This document shows positions 16,997 to 29,832 of a stretch of 64,000 nt of DNA, one piece after another. How positions within the stretch are numbered: the first letter of the stretch is position 1; every line of letters begins with the position of its first letter. The DNA comes from Corynebacterium glucuronolyticum (GTDB taxonomy: Bacteria; Actinomycetota; Actinomycetes; Mycobacteriales; Mycobacteriaceae): positions 34,646 through 98,645 of the forward strand of contig JALFAQ010000058.1 in NCBI GenBank assembly GCA_022772305.1, read 5' to 3'. Under the pieces are notes generated by a model. The model did not search any database, was not told the origin of the DNA, and saw nothing but the letters and a program-made list of their open reading frames with translations. A program made the position numbers and the translations under genes.

Positions 16997-19900
16997 ATGA
17001 GTTCTTCATCCCGCGGAACCCAGAGAGCGCTACGGCGCACTGGGTTCCGTCTCGTTGTGGCTACGGCCACGTCTTTATCTGTCGTTGCGGGGGTGACGGT
17101 TGCACCACATGCTCCCATCGTTCCTGTGGCCAATGCTGCGCAGCCAGCATTGGCTGACAACAGGCCAGACTCTTTCAAGGACGCAGATACGTGGAGATTC
17201 TATGCAACTGCGCTTGGTAGAAGCGGAACAGTAGTTGCCATTCCTCGCGGCCGCTATGCGGTGCAAATGGACCACAACTTTGAGGGACCTGAGGTCTACA
17301 ACGGCTTCAACGGTATGTCGCTTTTCACCAAGAATTGGGAAAAGTGGGATAAGGCTTCAGAACCTCTGACGGAGACCTTTGGCCCGCGTACCGAGTATGG
17401 GGAATCCGGAGCGCCGCAGTGGGGGACCATTGAGCCGGCGCGAAAGAATGCGGCAAGAAATCTGCTTAAGCTGTACCTCGACGATTACGTCAACAAGAAA
17501 TTCCCGGCAGCTAACCGCAAGCTCGTCGCGCTTCAGATCCTCCTTGGTTCAGGAGACGGTGGAAAGAAGAAGCTTGCTGATTGGGCTTTCGGGACTGAGG
17601 ACGAGAGGAAGGAATTCCTCAAGTGGACAGGGTACACGCTGTATACCGAGGATAGCCTCGGTCGCGACGCGGTCGGTTTCACATTTGACCACAATGTAGA
17701 CGTTCCTGCCAATGCGCCGGAACTTCGCGTTGTCGTGCCGGAAGGATTCAAGAAGGACGGGAAGGGACACGCTCAGGACACGCCTGCACGTGTCCTCGTT
17801 GTTGACCTTGAGGGAGCCCTCAAGCACAAGGACGATCAGCCTACGCCTAACCCCGGCAGCCAGGATGATGACAACGATGGCCTGACAAACGATCAGGAAA
17901 AGGAAATCGGTACCGATCCGAATAACCCCGACACCGACGGCGATGGCATCAATGATGGTGACGAAGTCAACGGAACGAAGAACCGCTTCCCGAACAGCAA
18001 GTACGATCCGAATGGCAAGCCCGGCAACACGAATCCGCTAGACAAAGACTCTGACGGTGATGGTATCACTGATGGTGACGAGCTTGACCCGAATAAGGCC
18101 GGCCATGTTGTCACTGATCCGAATAACAAGGACACCGACGGCGATGGTCTGACTGATGGTGACGAAGTCAACGGCACGAAGAACTCCCAACCTGGGAAGT
18201 CTGATCCGACTGGCCCTGAAGGCAACACGAGCCCTGTAGACCAAGACTCTGACGATGACGGTATCTCCGACGGTGATGAGCTGAACCCGAACGAAGGCAG
18301 CCGCATTGTCACCAACCCGAACGACAATGACACCGACAACGACGGCCTCACCGATGGTGAGGAAGTCAACGGCACACGCAACCCGTTCAGGAACGACAAG
18401 GCTGACCCGCAGGGGAAGCCGGGCAACACCGATCCGACGAACAGGGATTCCGATGGTGACGGGCTCACTGATCTCGATGAGGTCGACCCGACCACCGGCA
18501 CCACAGTCGTTACCAACCCGAACAAGGCTGATACCGACGGCGGCGGTGTCGACGACAAGACGGAAACCGACAACAAGACGAATCCGAACGATCCGTCTGA
18601 TGATCATGGCAAAGATAACCCGAAGCCGGGCGATGACGGCTCTGCTGATCCTGATAAGGATGGCCTGACCAACGACGAAGAGAAGGAACACGGCACCGAC
18701 CCGTATAACCCGGACACCGACGGCGATGGCATCAATGACGGCGACGAGGTCAACGGTTCGAAGAACCCGTTCAAGGACAACAAGTCCGATCCGAATGGAA
18801 AGCCCGGCAACACGGATCCGAGGAACCCGGATACCGATGGTGACGGCATCATCGATGGCGACGAGGTAGATCCCGATAAGGCGGGTCATGTCGTCACAGA
18901 TCCTAACGATAAGGACTCCGACGATGATGGCTTGACCGACGGTGACGAGGTATACGGTAACCGCAACCCGTTCCCCAGCAAGGCTGATCAGCAAGGTCCT
19001 GCGGGAAACACGAACCCCATGAATGATGACACCGATGGTGATGGCATCAACGATGGTGATGAGCTCAACCCGAATAAGGCCGGACACGTTATTACCGATC
19101 CAAACAACAAGGACACCGATGGCGACGGTCTGACTGACGGAGACGAGGTCAACGGCACGAAGAATGATCAGCCAGGGAAGGCTGATTCGAATGGTCCTGA
19201 GGGCAACACGAACCCCAAGAACCGCGACACCGACGGTGACGGTATCGAGGATGGCGAAGAGCTCGACCCGAACAAGGCTGGGCATGTTGTTACCAACCCG
19301 AACAAGAAGGACACCGACGATGACGGTCTCACTGATGGTGAGGAAGTCAACGGCTACCGAAACCCGTTCAAGAACGATAAGTCTGATCCGCAGGGGGAAC
19401 CGGGCAACACCGATCCCACCAAGAAGGATTCCGACGGCGATACGCTCACTGATGGTGACGAGCTCGACCCGCACACCGGCAGCCCGATTATTACCAACCC
19501 GAACAAGCGCGACACCGACAATGGTGGAGTCGACGACAATAAGGAAATCGACGACGGCACCAGCCCGAACGATCCTTCTGATGACGGCAAGAAGCCGGGC
19601 GACAAGCCTGGCGATGAGCCGGGCAAGGATGATGGCTCTGCTGATCCTGATAAGGATGGCCTGACCAACGACGAGGAGAAGGAACACAGTACTGATCCGT
19701 ATAACCCGGATACCGACGGCGATGGCATCAATGATGGTGACGAGGTTAACGGTTCGAAGAACCCGTTCAAGGACAACAAGTTTGATCCGAACGGCAAGCC
19801 CGGTAACACCAACCCGCTGTCCAAGGACACCGACCGTGATGGCCTGCACGATGGTGACGAGCTTGATCCGACGATCGGTTCTGACAAGGTCACTGACCCG

Positions 19901-21232
19901 AACGATCCGGACACGGATGATGGTGGTGTCAACGACGGCACCGAGGTAAACAACAACGGAACTGATCCGACTGATCCTTCTGACGACGGCAAGAACCCTG
20001 GTGATAAGCCTGGTAAGGATGATGGTTCTGCTGATCCTGATAAGGATGGCCTGACCAACGACGAGGAGAAGGAACACGGCACCGACCCGCAGAATCCGGA
20101 CACCGATGGTGACGGCCTGAAGGACGGTGACGAAGTCCACAAGCACGGCACGGATCCGAAGAACCCGGACACCGATGGTGACGGCCTGAAGGACGGCGAC
20201 GAAGTTTCGGGTGACAAGAACCCGTGGGGTGATCCCACCAACCCGAAGAAGTCCGACTCCGACGGAGACGGCATCGAAGATGGCGACGAGCTCGATCCGG
20301 GTAAGGGCGGCAACCGAATCACCAACCCGGCGGACCCGGATACGGATGATGGTGGTGTCAACGACGGCGACGAGGTCAACAATGGCACCGATCCGACCAA
20401 CGGCTCTGATGACCACAAGAACCCCGCTGATCTGCCGAAGTACGACGGCAACGCTGATCCGGATAACGATGGCCTGACCAACGACGAAGAGAAGGCAATC
20501 GGTACCGATCCGTCCAACCCGGATACTGATGGCGATGGCATCAGCGACGGTGACGAGGTCAACGGCACCCGCAACCCGTTCAAGGACAACAAGTTCAACC
20601 AGAACGGCAAGCCGGGTAACACCAACCCGCTGAACAAGGACACCGACGGTGACGGCTTCACCGATGGCCGTGAGATCAGCCCTGCAAACGGTGAAAAGCA
20701 GACGGACCCGAATGCTTTCAACACCAACCCGGGCACGATCGGCAAGGACGATGCCCCTGCGACCGACGCAGGCAGCGCAGAAGGCTCCAGTGCCGGCAAG
20801 TGCTTCCAGCTCGCCACGAACTCCTGGACCAACCCGCTGCTATGGGGCTTCCCGCTCGCTGCGCTGGGTCTGCTGTCCCAGGTAGAGATTCCTGCACTCC
20901 CGGCATCTGTCCAGGATGAGCTCCGTCGTCTGAACCCGTTCGGCGACAATGGTTTCCAGCAGCCGCAGTGGATGCGGGACGGCAACGCCTGGCTTGCTTC
21001 CATCGGTGCACAGATCAACATTCCTGGCATCCTGACCCTGCTTGGTGCAGCCGCTTTCATCGCGGTAACCGGTGCTTACTACGCATCTAAGTGCACCTCC
21101 GGCGTGGGCTGGGACTTCTCGGAAGTCTCCGATGGTGAAAACGCCAACCTTTCGTCCAACGACAAGATGATTCCGGTCGAGGGCTCCTCTGTTGAGCCGT
21201 CCAAGGAAGAAAACGCTGACACCAACAAGTAG
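16997..21232 (+). CDS. Secreted/cell-envelope Ca-binding repeat protein (thrombospondin type 3-like)
   Basis: 1,411 residues. The start at 16997 has GGAGG 4 nt upstream; an ATG at 16985 has none. An N-terminal signal (basic stretch, hydrophobic [16 protein letters not shown], cleavage near [10 protein letters not shown]) is followed by a ~240-residue globular domain I do not recognise. Residues ~288-1248 are Asp-rich repeats of the type [18 protein letters not shown], each a likely Ca2+ loop. They form five super-blocks, each opened by DGLTND(E/Q)EK. The C-terminus has two hydrophobic segments ([14 protein letters not shown], ~1280-1295; [20 protein letters not shown], ~1345-1364) and a polar tail. 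This C-terminal layout recalls a module of corynebacterial surface proteins; no LPXTG is present. Probably an extended Ca-stiffened envelope stalk or adhesin. The strong, uniform repeats imply expansion and contraction by recombination. Confidence 0.88.
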   Translation: MSSSSRGTQRALRRTGFRLVVATATSLSVVAGVTVAPHAPIVPVANAAQPALADNRPDSFKDADTWRFYATALGRSGTVVAIPRGRYAVQMDHNFEGPEVYNGFNGMSLFTKNWEKWDKASEPLTETFGPRTEYGESGAPQWGTIEPARKNAARNLLKLYLDDYVNKKFPAANRKLVALQILLGSGDGGKKKLADWAFGTEDERKEFLKWTGYTLYTEDSLGRDAVGFTFDHNVDVPANAPELRVVVPEGFKKDGKGHAQDTPARVLVVDLEGALKHKDDQPTPNPGSQDDDNDGLTNDQEKEIGTDPNNPDTDGDGINDGDEVNGTKNRFPNSKYDPNGKPGNTNPLDKDSDGDGITDGDELDPNKAGHVVTDPNNKDTDGDGLTDGDEVNGTKNSQPGKSDPTGPEGNTSPVDQDSDDDGISDGDELNPNEGSRIVTNPNDNDTDNDGLTDGEEVNGTRNPFRNDKADPQGKPGNTDPTNRDSDGDGLTDLDEVDPTTGTTVVTNPNKADTDGGGVDDKTETDNKTNPNDPSDDHGKDNPKPGDDGSADPDKDGLTNDEEKEHGTDPYNPDTDGDGINDGDEVNGSKNPFKDNKSDPNGKPGNTDPRNPDTDGDGIIDGDEVDPDKAGHVVTDPNDKDSDDDGLTDGDEVYGNRNPFPSKADQQGPAGNTNPMNDDTDGDGINDGDELNPNKAGHVITDPNNKDTDGDGLTDGDEVNGTKNDQPGKADSNGPEGNTNPKNRDTDGDGIEDGEELDPNKAGHVVTNPNKKDTDDDGLTDGEEVNGYRNPFKNDKSDPQGEPGNTDPTKKDSDGDTLTDGDELDPHTGSPIITNPNKRDTDNGGVDDNKEIDDGTSPNDPSDDGKKPGDKPGDEPGKDDGSADPDKDGLTNDEEKEHSTDPYNPDTDGDGINDGDEVNGSKNPFKDNKFDPNGKPGNTNPLSKDTDRDGLHDGDELDPTIGSDKVTDPNDPDTDDGGVNDGTEVNNNGTDPTDPSDDGKNPGDKPGKDDGSADPDKDGLTNDEEKEHGTDPQNPDTDGDGLKDGDEVHKHGTDPKNPDTDGDGLKDGDEVSGDKNPWGDPTNPKKSDSDGDGIEDGDELDPGKGGNRITNPADPDTDDGGVNDGDEVNNGTDPTNGSDDHKNPADLPKYDGNADPDNDGLTNDEEKAIGTDPSNPDTDGDGISDGDEVNGTRNPFKDNKFNQNGKPGNTNPLNKDTDGDGFTDGREISPANGEKQTDPNAFNTNPGTIGKDDAPATDAGSAEGSSAGKCFQLATNSWTNPLLWGFPLAALGLLSQVEIPALPASVQDELRRLNPFGDNGFQQPQWMRDGNAWLASIGAQINIPGILTLLGAAAFIAVTGAYYASKCTSGVGWDFSEVSDGENANLSSNDKMIPVEGSSVEPSKEENADTNK
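17860..20740 (+). repeat. Coding tandem repeats (Asp-rich Ca-binding units)
   Basis: Repeats encoding DxDGDGxxDGDE units. Five super-blocks start near 17865, 18634, 19636, 20026 and 20452; the first four end in GGV(D/N)D...SDD plus a Gly/Pro/Lys-rich linker. Blocks differ in length (~770, 1000, 390, 425 and 285 bp), which indicates unequal exchange. Confidence 0.9.
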
Positions 21233-21310
21233 GGGAAAACACCGTGAGGTGGGAGCCCACGTGCTCCCACTGAACGTCTCCTAGCTGGAAGAGTTCAGCA
21301 AAAGGAGATA

Positions 21311-21357
21311 AGCGCCTCATGCAACCTGTGTTGCATGAGGCGCTTTGCCGTTTCGTT
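21311..21357 (+). terminator. Strong terminator after the repeat protein
   Basis: Perfect 14-bp stem (21311-21324 with 21331-21344), 6-nt loop, then a T-rich run. A second 8-bp hairpin lies just upstream (21249-21270). Confidence 0.85.
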
Positions 21358-21498
21358 GTTTGGGGAAGAATGCGCTAGGTGCGATTCTTTGGGCACGGAA
21401 CGTGCGTGAGCGAAATGAGTGTTTTGCTCATCTGTGGCAACGCGCTTATCTCTGTGGTTGAAGGAGGCAGCTAGTTCCTTGAGCCGGAGTGCTTTTCA

Positions 21499-22170
21499 CT
21501 AGGGGAGCTGGAGAGGCCAAGAAAGATTGACATCTACATCCTTGCCCTTACCTGCGAAGTACTTGGCCAAGTCAGTTTGCATCTCGTAGTACCACACCGT
21601 CTGGTTTTCCATCAGCTCATCACCATCCATCATCGTGATCTCCGGCCATCGGCGAGCCTGTTTCCACGCGATGCGGGCCGCCGCGAGTGAATCGGCGCTG
21701 GAGTTGTGGGCGTTGTCTAGCTTGACCTCGTAGTACTCCGACATGGCGGTCAGGTTACGTTTCCCGGCTCGGTAATGATCCATCTTCTTGTCAATGACGT
21801 ACGGGTCGACAACGAGCCCATCGATGGTGAAATCCGGAGAACACTGGTGCAAAATCGTCAGGTCAAAGCAGCCATTGAAAACAATGAGGGTGAAGCCTTC
21901 CTGCCACCCCTGACGGATAAGCTCCACCGTCTTGGCAACGACCTCGTCGTGGGGCTCACCGTTTGCCTTCGCGTGCTCGTTGGAAATGCCGTGTACTTTC
22001 TCTGCCTCTGGGGTGATGGGGACACCAGGATCAGCAAGGAGGTACGTTTCATCGACGTTGGATCCGTTGATGCGAATAATCGACGAGGTAACCACGCGAG
22101 CCTTCAAAGGATCATTAGTGGTGGTTTCCAAATCAAAGGCCACCATCTTGGATGGGTCAAAGGAGTACAC
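21499..22170 (-). CDS. DEDDh 3'-5' exonuclease (DnaQ-like)
   Basis: 223 residues related to the proofreading epsilon subunit of DNA polymerase III. ExoI is VAFDLETT (residues ~10-17), ExoII is NGCFDLTIL, and ExoIII is HNSSADSLAA with the His and Asp of the DEDDh type, so all metal ligands are present. GTG start at 22170 with CGGAGG ~9 nt upstream. No polymerase-binding tail is recognisable, so it could act in repair, RNA turnover or proofreading. It is divergent from ligA, which may hint at a DNA-repair role. Substrate unproven. Confidence 0.85.
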   Translation of the reverse strand: MYSFDPSKMVAFDLETTTNDPLKARVVTSSIIRINGSNVDETYLLADPGVPITPEAEKVHGISNEHAKANGEPHDEVVAKTVELIRQGWQEGFTLIVFNGCFDLTILHQCSPDFTIDGLVVDPYVIDKKMDHYRAGKRNLTAMSEYYEVKLDNAHNSSADSLAAARIAWKQARRWPEITMMDGDELMENQTVWYYEMQTDLAKYFAGKGKDVDVNLSWPLQLP

Positions 22171-22299
22171 GGTTAAATCCTCCGAAGCTCACTGTGTGCG
22201 GTTTTTTAACTATGCACGTTAGGCTACCACCGCCTACACACACCACGGTTAGACAAGCGATGAGCAGTGTGAATACGGGTTTTCCTCCTTGCTGCTTGA

Positions 22300-24405
<2,106 letters not shown>

Positions 24406-24418
24406 CTCTCTACCCTTG

Positions 24419-24450
24419 CTTGCCTCCCTGCCTAAGGGTAGGGAGGCAAG
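24419..24450. terminator. Hairpin between convergent ligA and ACT gene
   Basis: Perfect 11-bp stem (24419-24429 with 24440-24450) in a 99-bp convergent gap. No clear T-run on either strand, so termination is inferred. Confidence 0.45.
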
Positions 24451-24504
24451 AACTTCAGAGCGAGAAGACTGAGCGATTGAGAAGTTTGAGGGTCGGGGCT
24501 ACGC

Positions 24505-25185
24505 CTAGGCCTGGTGCTTCCCGAGCATCGTCCCGATTATGACACCGAGATCGCCGAGGTGGGCGATTTCGGAGCCGAGGAAGTCCGGTCCACCCGGGCG
24601 ACCGATAACCACGATGAGATCGGTGCCGGTGAGGGGAGCAGCGGCCAGGGAAGCGTCGAGAAGCGTCCAAGACTCGGGGATCCAGTCTTCTGTCTCCGGA
24701 TCGAGCATCCGGCACGATTCCATGACCACCCCGGATGGGCTCGCACCGTTATCCGACGGTGCAGCGGTGGATGCTGCCACACGCGTCAGTTTGGGGGTAT
24801 TACTCAAAATGATGCACCACCCGGCCGTCATCGTCTTCGGCATGACATTGGCCAGTTCATCGAGAGCGTTGCGGGTGCTGGTGACGTGCTCTGCGAAGCG
24901 GGCCAGCATTTGCACCTGCCCGCGACGATCCACCCTGCCAGAAAACGGGCGGATCGAATCAATAACCGCATTCTCATCTTTCTGTGCAGCCGTGACCAAC
25001 GTATCGGGCAGCGCACCCTGGGGGAGAGTGATGACAATGTCGTCCATGACCGTGCCATCCGGGAATTGCTCGACCACATCCACGGATTGAATATTGCCCT
25101 CTGTTAGCCCCACGGAGCTGGCAAGACGGCCCAGCGCGCCGGGCTCGTCGGGGAGCAGCACACGGATGAGATAAGAGGTCACCAT
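24505..25185 (-). CDS. ACT-domain protein (Rv3013-like)
   Basis: 226 residues from ATG 25185 (SYLIRVLLPDEPGALGRLAS). The N-terminal ~80 residues are an ACT fold that usually binds amino acids; the rest has no motif I know. The same gene sits beside ligA and gatC in mycobacteria. A small-molecule-sensing regulatory role is the usual guess and is not shown here. In-frame GTGs at 25194 and 25188 are alternatives. Convergent with ligA, divergent from gatC. Confidence 0.8.
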   Translation of the reverse strand: MVTSYLIRVLLPDEPGALGRLASSVGLTEGNIQSVDVVEQFPDGTVMDDIVITLPQGALPDTLVTAAQKDENAVIDSIRPFSGRVDRRGQVQMLARFAEHVTSTRNALDELANVMPKTMTAGWCIILSNTPKLTRVAASTAAPSDNGASPSGVVMESCRMLDPETEDWIPESWTLLDASLAAAPLTGTDLIVVIGRPGGPDFLGSEIAHLGDLGVIIGTMLGKHQA

Positions 25186-25427
25186 CACGATCACAGCCTT
25201 TATATCGTTTTTGTATAGCGTTCTTGATTACGGTTTAACGTAGGCATTGTAACCAAGAATCGGTACGGAATGGAAGATCTAGACAGCTTTGTACATATTT
25301 GGGGGTTGTCCCACGCTGCCTGACGCCGCACCCGGGTACGGTAGAGTCAAAGGAATAAGACTGTAGCGCATTACTACACTGAAGTCTCGTAACAGAACAC
25401 TTAGAGAAAAGAAAAGGGGAAGCTCGC

Positions 25428-25721
25428 GTGCCTCACATTTCCCGCGATGAGGTGGCCCATCTAGCCACGCTCGCCAGGTTGGCGCTGAGCGAAGAGGAAA
25501 TCACCACCTTCGCCAGCCAGATCGACGGCATTATCGGCCACGTATCAGCAGTCCAGAACGTGGACACCGAGGGAGTGGAGCCCATGAGCCACCCCCACGC
25601 CACGCATACCGCGATGCGGAAGGACACCGTGGCCCCGTCCCTGCTGCAGGAAGCTGCGCTGGACCAGGCTCCGGAAAAGGAAGATGATAAGTTCGTCGTA
25701 CCGCAGATTCTGGGGGAATAA
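25428..25721 (+). CDS. gatC: Asp/Glu-tRNA amidotransferase subunit C
   Basis: 97 residues, the belt subunit that wraps GatA and GatB in the amidotransferase making Gln-tRNA(Gln) and/or Asn-tRNA(Asn). Typical start [21 protein letters not shown] and the C-terminal [14 protein letters not shown] start with AGGGGAAG upstream. gatA starts 4 nt after its stop, so they are co-translated; gatB is 13 kb away, the usual actinobacterial split. Confidence 0.95.
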   Translation: MPHISRDEVAHLATLARLALSEEEITTFASQIDGIIGHVSAVQNVDTEGVEPMSHPHATHTAMRKDTVAPSLLQEAALDQAPEKEDDKFVVPQILGE

Positions 25722-25725
25722 CGTC

Positions 25726-27222
25726 ATGAGCACAGATAACACTTTTCTTGCAGAATCCACCACGGGCCTGACCGCTCTCAGCGCGTCTGAGCTCGCCGAG
25801 AAGATTCACTCTCGCGAGGTCAGCTCCGTTGAGGCCACACAGGCTCACCTCGACCGCATCTCCGAGGTCGACTCGGAGCTTGGTGCCTTCCTCCACGTTG
25901 GTGCCGAGGAGGCTCTTTCTGCTGCACGTGCAGTGGATGAATCCCTGGATAAGGGCGACGGGCCCGCGTCCCCGCTCGCGGGTGTCCCGCTGGCACTCAA
26001 GGATGTCTTCGTCACCACGGATGCTCCGACGACGTGTGCATCCAAGATTCTTGAAGGTTACATGAGCCCCTACGATGCCACCGTAGTGAAGAAGATCCGT
26101 GGCGCTGGTATCCCGATCTTGGGCAAGACTAACATGGATGAGTTCGCCATGGGTTCGTCCACGGAGAACTCTGCCTACCACGTGACCAAGAACCCGTGGG
26201 ATCGCACGCGTACCCCCGGTGGTTCCGGTGGCGGCACCGCAGCCGCGTTGGCCTCTGGTGAGGCTCCTATCGGTATCGGCACCGATACCGGTGGCTCCAT
26301 CCGCCAGCCTGCGGCTCTGACCGGCACCGTGGGTGTCAAGCCCACCTACGGTGGCGTGTCCCGGTACGGCCTCGTCGCCTGCGCCTCCTCCCTCGACCAG
26401 GGCGGTCCCTGCGCCCGCACGGTGCTGGATACGGCACTGCTTCACGAGGTCATTGCCGGTGTCGACCCGCACGATGCAACGAGCGTTGATGTCGCTGTTC
26501 CCGATGTCGTCGCAGCTGCCCGTGAAGGGGCCAAGGGCGACCTCAGTGGTGTGAAGGTCGGCATCGTTAAGCAGTTCGTCCGCGATGGCTACCAGCCCGG
26601 TGTGCTGGAGAGTTTCCAGAAGTCCATCGAAACACTGCGTGGCCTCGGTGCCGAGATTGTTGAGGTTGATTGCCCGCACTTCGATGATGCGATCGGCACC
26701 TACTACCTCATTCAGTTCTCGGAGATTTCCTCCAACCTCGCCCGCTTCGACGGCATGCGCTACGGACTGCGCGAGGGCGACGACGGAAAGCACTCGGCAG
26801 CTGAGGTCATGAGTATGTCCCGTGCCGCAGGGTTCGGCCCGGAGGTCAAGCGGCGTATCCTCGCTGGCACATACACGCTGTCGGTCGGCTACTACGATGC
26901 CTACTATCTGAAGGCACAGCGCGTCCGCGCGCTCATCGCGCAGGACTTCGCAAACGCCTACGAGAAGGCCGATGTCCTTGTTGCGCCGGTGACCCCCACC
27001 ACGGCGTTCGCACTGGGCGAGAAGGTCAATGACCCGCTGGCCATGTACAACTTTGACCTGTTTACGCTGCCGCTAAACCTTGCTGGCCTTGGTGGCATGA
27101 GCGTTCCTGCAGGCCTGGCAAGCGACACCAACCTGCCCGTTGGTCTCCAGATCATGGCTCCTGCGTTCAAGGATGACCGCCTGTACAAGGTCGGCGCTGC
27201 CTTCGAGGCTGCGCGTAGCTAA
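25726..27222 (+). CDS. gatA: Asp/Glu-tRNA amidotransferase subunit A
   Basis: 498 residues, the glutaminase subunit of the amidase-signature family; it releases ammonia for GatB. Catalytic Lys in PLALKDVF, cis-Ser in the [10 protein letters not shown] motif and nucleophile Ser in [12 protein letters not shown] are present. The ATG at 25726 is right after gatC, with GGGGGA in the gatC end as Shine-Dalgarno; a GTG-like extension from 25684 would lie inside gatC. Ends at a strong terminator. Confidence 0.96.
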   Translation: MSTDNTFLAESTTGLTALSASELAEKIHSREVSSVEATQAHLDRISEVDSELGAFLHVGAEEALSAARAVDESLDKGDGPASPLAGVPLALKDVFVTTDAPTTCASKILEGYMSPYDATVVKKIRGAGIPILGKTNMDEFAMGSSTENSAYHVTKNPWDRTRTPGGSGGGTAAALASGEAPIGIGTDTGGSIRQPAALTGTVGVKPTYGGVSRYGLVACASSLDQGGPCARTVLDTALLHEVIAGVDPHDATSVDVAVPDVVAAAREGAKGDLSGVKVGIVKQFVRDGYQPGVLESFQKSIETLRGLGAEIVEVDCPHFDDAIGTYYLIQFSEISSNLARFDGMRYGLREGDDGKHSAAEVMSMSRAAGFGPEVKRRILAGTYTLSVGYYDAYYLKAQRVRALIAQDFANAYEKADVLVAPVTPTTAFALGEKVNDPLAMYNFDLFTLPLNLAGLGGMSVPAGLASDTNLPVGLQIMAPAFKDDRLYKVGAAFEAARS

Positions 27223-27253
27223 GCCTTGTAGCGTCGAAAGTACAGGTTTTACG

Positions 27254-27293
27254 AGCGGATCCCACCGTGAAGGTGGGGGCCGCTTTTGTTTTT
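27254..27293 (+). terminator. Terminator after gatA
   Basis: 13-bp stem (27254-27266 with 27272-27284) with small mismatches, then TTTTGTTTTT. Confidence 0.85.
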
Positions 27294-27397
27294 CCTCCTG
27301 CTGGGAGGGATGCTGCATCCGTGCTTGTTCCCGCGTGATAGGAATTCCGGAAAGCTTAACGAGCACTACAGGGTTATGGCCTACTAAACTTAAGCCA

Positions 27398-28624
27398 ATG
27401 ACACGAGGAAACCCCGCGGGCACGACCGTCCCGGCAGCAACCCCCTATATCTACCTTGCTTCGGCTGCGACATCCATCCTGGGCAACGCGGTAGCGACCA
27501 TCGTGTGGCCGTGGATGGTGCTGGACAAGACGGGTGATCCGGCGGCTGCAGGCCTTGTCGCGACGGCGATTACTATTCCCTCGTTGTTTTTTGCCTTCAT
27601 CGGCGGTCACCTGGTGGACACGATGGGAAGAAAGCCCATGTCCATCATTTCCGACGTGGTTTCGGCACTCTCCATCGTCCTGCTCATCGTGGTGGACCAC
27701 CTTTTTGGCCTCACATTAGGATGGTTCATCGCGTTGGGAATCCTCGGCGCGGTCGGTGACGTTCCGGGCATGAGTGCACGGTCAGCGCTCGTCGGAGACG
27801 TGGTGACGAAGAATATGACGCTCGACCGGTTGTCGGGAATCAACCAGACGATCGCCAGCTTCGGATTCCTCGTCGGCCCGGCGCTCGCCGGAGTGCTGCT
27901 CAGCGCCCTCAACATGTCCGATGTGCTGTGGATTACCGCCATCTGCTCTCTTACTGCCGCAGGGCTGACGACGCTCCTGCCGGTGGGCTCCTCAGCCGCC
28001 GCGGAGGAAGGAGAGACGCTGCGGGGCTCCCTCGATTCGTGGAAACGCGTGTTGAAACTTCCTGCGATACGACTTATCGCCATCGTCAGCCTTGTCTCCA
28101 CTATCTGCGTGGCACCGCTACTCGCAGTGTTGCTTCCCGCCCACTTCCAGTCGATTGACCGGCCGGGGCTCCTGGGTATCACCATGAGTGCCTACGCTGT
28201 GGGGGAAATTGTTGGTGGTGCCTACGTCGCCTGGAGGGGGACGACACACAGGCGACTGATATGGGCGATCGCCTCCGGTTTGGAGATCATCGGCATGCTC
28301 TTCTTCATAGTCATCCAGCTGAACTGGACTGCCGTGGCGGGAATGATCATCGCCGGCATTGGTGGCGGGCTGTTCGCACCGATGATTATGGTCATCGTCA
28401 CCGAGGGGGTGGCCGACGAGATCCGCGGGCGTGCCTTCTCATTATTCAACGCCATCGGAATGTTTGCTGCACCCATCGGTCTTGTGATTGTCACTGTCCT
28501 ACTCCAGTGGCTGACCATCTACCAGGTGTGCATTGTGCTCAGTATCGCCTTCCTCGGCGTGGGGTCGTGGGCCATTGCCCGGGGCTGGGTGGTGCTCCCG
28601 CGTATCGCAAACAAAAGCAAATAG
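27398..28624 (+). CDS. MFS transporter, multidrug-type
   Basis: 408 residues, about 12 hydrophobic spans. The conserved loop after helix 2, GGHLVDTMGRKPM, is the major-facilitator signature, and the second half repeats the fold. Likely proton-driven export of drugs or metabolites; the substrate cannot be read. The ATG at 27398 follows TAAACT (27385-27390) by 7 nt, so it looks leaderless; the frame is open upstream to 27140 but that would overlap gatA. It stands alone between gatA and pfkA. Confidence 0.88.
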   Translation: MTRGNPAGTTVPAATPYIYLASAATSILGNAVATIVWPWMVLDKTGDPAAAGLVATAITIPSLFFAFIGGHLVDTMGRKPMSIISDVVSALSIVLLIVVDHLFGLTLGWFIALGILGAVGDVPGMSARSALVGDVVTKNMTLDRLSGINQTIASFGFLVGPALAGVLLSALNMSDVLWITAICSLTAAGLTTLLPVGSSAAAEEGETLRGSLDSWKRVLKLPAIRLIAIVSLVSTICVAPLLAVLLPAHFQSIDRPGLLGITMSAYAVGEIVGGAYVAWRGTTHRRLIWAIASGLEIIGMLFFIVIQLNWTAVAGMIIAGIGGGLFAPMIMVIVTEGVADEIRGRAFSLFNAIGMFAAPIGLVIVTVLLQWLTIYQVCIVLSIAFLGVGSWAIARGWVVLPRIANKSK

Positions 28625-28713
28625 CGACTCCCCGTTTTTGGTTATGCACGGCCGGGCGCAATTTGCTGACCTGCGGTGGGCGATCTCAACTCTCCAAATC
28701 GCGTGCGGTTCGC

Positions 28714-28726
28714 TAATATCGGGTCT
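28714..28726 (+). promoter_or_regulatory. -10 box for leaderless pfkA mRNA
   Basis: TAATAT (28714-28719), then 7 nt to ATG 28727. No Shine-Dalgarno. Confidence 0.6.
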
Positions 28727-29758
28727 ATGCGTATTGCGACTTTGACTTCCGGTGGTGACTGTCCCGGCCTGAACGCCGTGATCCGAGGTATTGTACGGAC
28801 GGCGAGCTCTGAATTTGGTTCGACCGTTGTCGGCTACCAGGACGGCTGGGTCGGGCTGATGGAAGATCACCGTGTTCAGCTTTACGACGATGACAGCATC
28901 GACAAGATCCTCCTCCGTGGTGGCACCATCCTCGGTACGGGCCGTCTCCACCCTGACAAGTTCAAGGCGGGGATTGATCGGGTCAAGGAGAACCTCCGTG
29001 AGGCAGAGGTGGATGCCCTCATCCCGATTGGCGGTGAAGGCACCCTCAAGGGCGCACAGTTCCTCGCCGATAATGGCATCCCCGTCATCGGCGTGCCGAA
29101 GACCATCGATAACGACGTGAACGGCACGGACTACACCTTCGGTTTCGACACGGCTGTGTCCGTGGCTACGGAGGCTATTGACCGCCTGCACACGACGGCT
29201 GAGTCTCACAACCGTGTGATGATCATGGAAGTGATGGGTCGCCACGTGGGCTGGATTGCCCTGCACGCTGGCATGGCCGGTGGCGCGCACTACACCGTTA
29301 TCCCCGAGTTCCCCTTCGACATCAACGACATCTGCAAGGCGATGGAGCGTCGCTTCCAGATGGGCGAGAAGTACGGCATCATCTGCGTGGCAGAGGGTGC
29401 TTTGCCCAAGGAAGGCACGATGGACTACAAGGAAGGCGAAGAGGACGAGTTCGGCCACAAGACCTTCAACGGTATCGGCCAGGTCATCGGCGATGAGATC
29501 CACAAACGCTTGGGGCACGACGTCCGCACGATGGTGCTCGGCCATATTCAGCGTGGTGGTACCCCGACGGCGTTCGACCGCGTGCTCGCGACACGTTACG
29601 GCGTGGCTGCTGCTCGTGCAGCGCACCAGGGTGAGTCTGGCAAGTGCGTTGCCCTCCACGGTGAGCACATCGAGCTCATTGACTTGCAGGAGGCCGTCGG
29701 CACCCTCAAGTCTGTGCCGCTGAGCCGCTACGCTACGGCGCAGGCTCTCTTCGGCTAA
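28727..29758 (+). CDS. pfkA: 6-phosphofructokinase
   Basis: Committed step of glycolysis: fructose 6-phosphate to fructose 1,6-bisphosphate. 343 residues, the normal actinobacterial length. [13 protein letters not shown] is the nucleotide-binding start; GGEGTLKGA has Gly at the position where PPi enzymes carry Asp, which points to ATP as donor; [12 protein letters not shown] carries the catalytic Asp; MGRHVGWIA binds substrate. The ATG at 28727 is preferred over 28676 because of family length and the -10 box. Single gene with its own terminator; the gatA-pfkA-gatB neighbourhood is typical of corynebacteria. Confidence 0.96.
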   Translation: MRIATLTSGGDCPGLNAVIRGIVRTASSEFGSTVVGYQDGWVGLMEDHRVQLYDDDSIDKILLRGGTILGTGRLHPDKFKAGIDRVKENLREAEVDALIPIGGEGTLKGAQFLADNGIPVIGVPKTIDNDVNGTDYTFGFDTAVSVATEAIDRLHTTAESHNRVMIMEVMGRHVGWIALHAGMAGGAHYTVIPEFPFDINDICKAMERRFQMGEKYGIICVAEGALPKEGTMDYKEGEEDEFGHKTFNGIGQVIGDEIHKRLGHDVRTMVLGHIQRGGTPTAFDRVLATRYGVAAARAAHQGESGKCVALHGEHIELIDLQEAVGTLKSVPLSRYATAQALFG

Positions 29759-29771
29759 GGCTCCGCTTCCG

Positions 29772-29803
29772 CGCCCACAGGTTGCATCCTGTGGGCGTTT
29801 TTG
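29772..29803 (+). terminator. Terminator after pfkA
   Basis: Perfect 10-bp stem (29772-29781 with 29788-29797), then TTTTT. It also separates pfkA from the convergent biotin gene. Confidence 0.85.
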
Positions 29804-29832
29804 CTTGTCGACGCCCTCTCGGTAGCTCTTCT

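Noticed and set aside
18038..20416. Open frame of 792 codons on the minus strand
   Set aside because: It mirrors the Asp-rich repeats of the surface protein. The regular codon pattern leaves the antisense frame free of stops; the product is a low-complexity Val/Ile/Arg string with no start signal.
17860..20740. Tandem repeats resembling an array
   Set aside because: Not CRISPR: units are coding, in frame, contiguous and without unique spacers.
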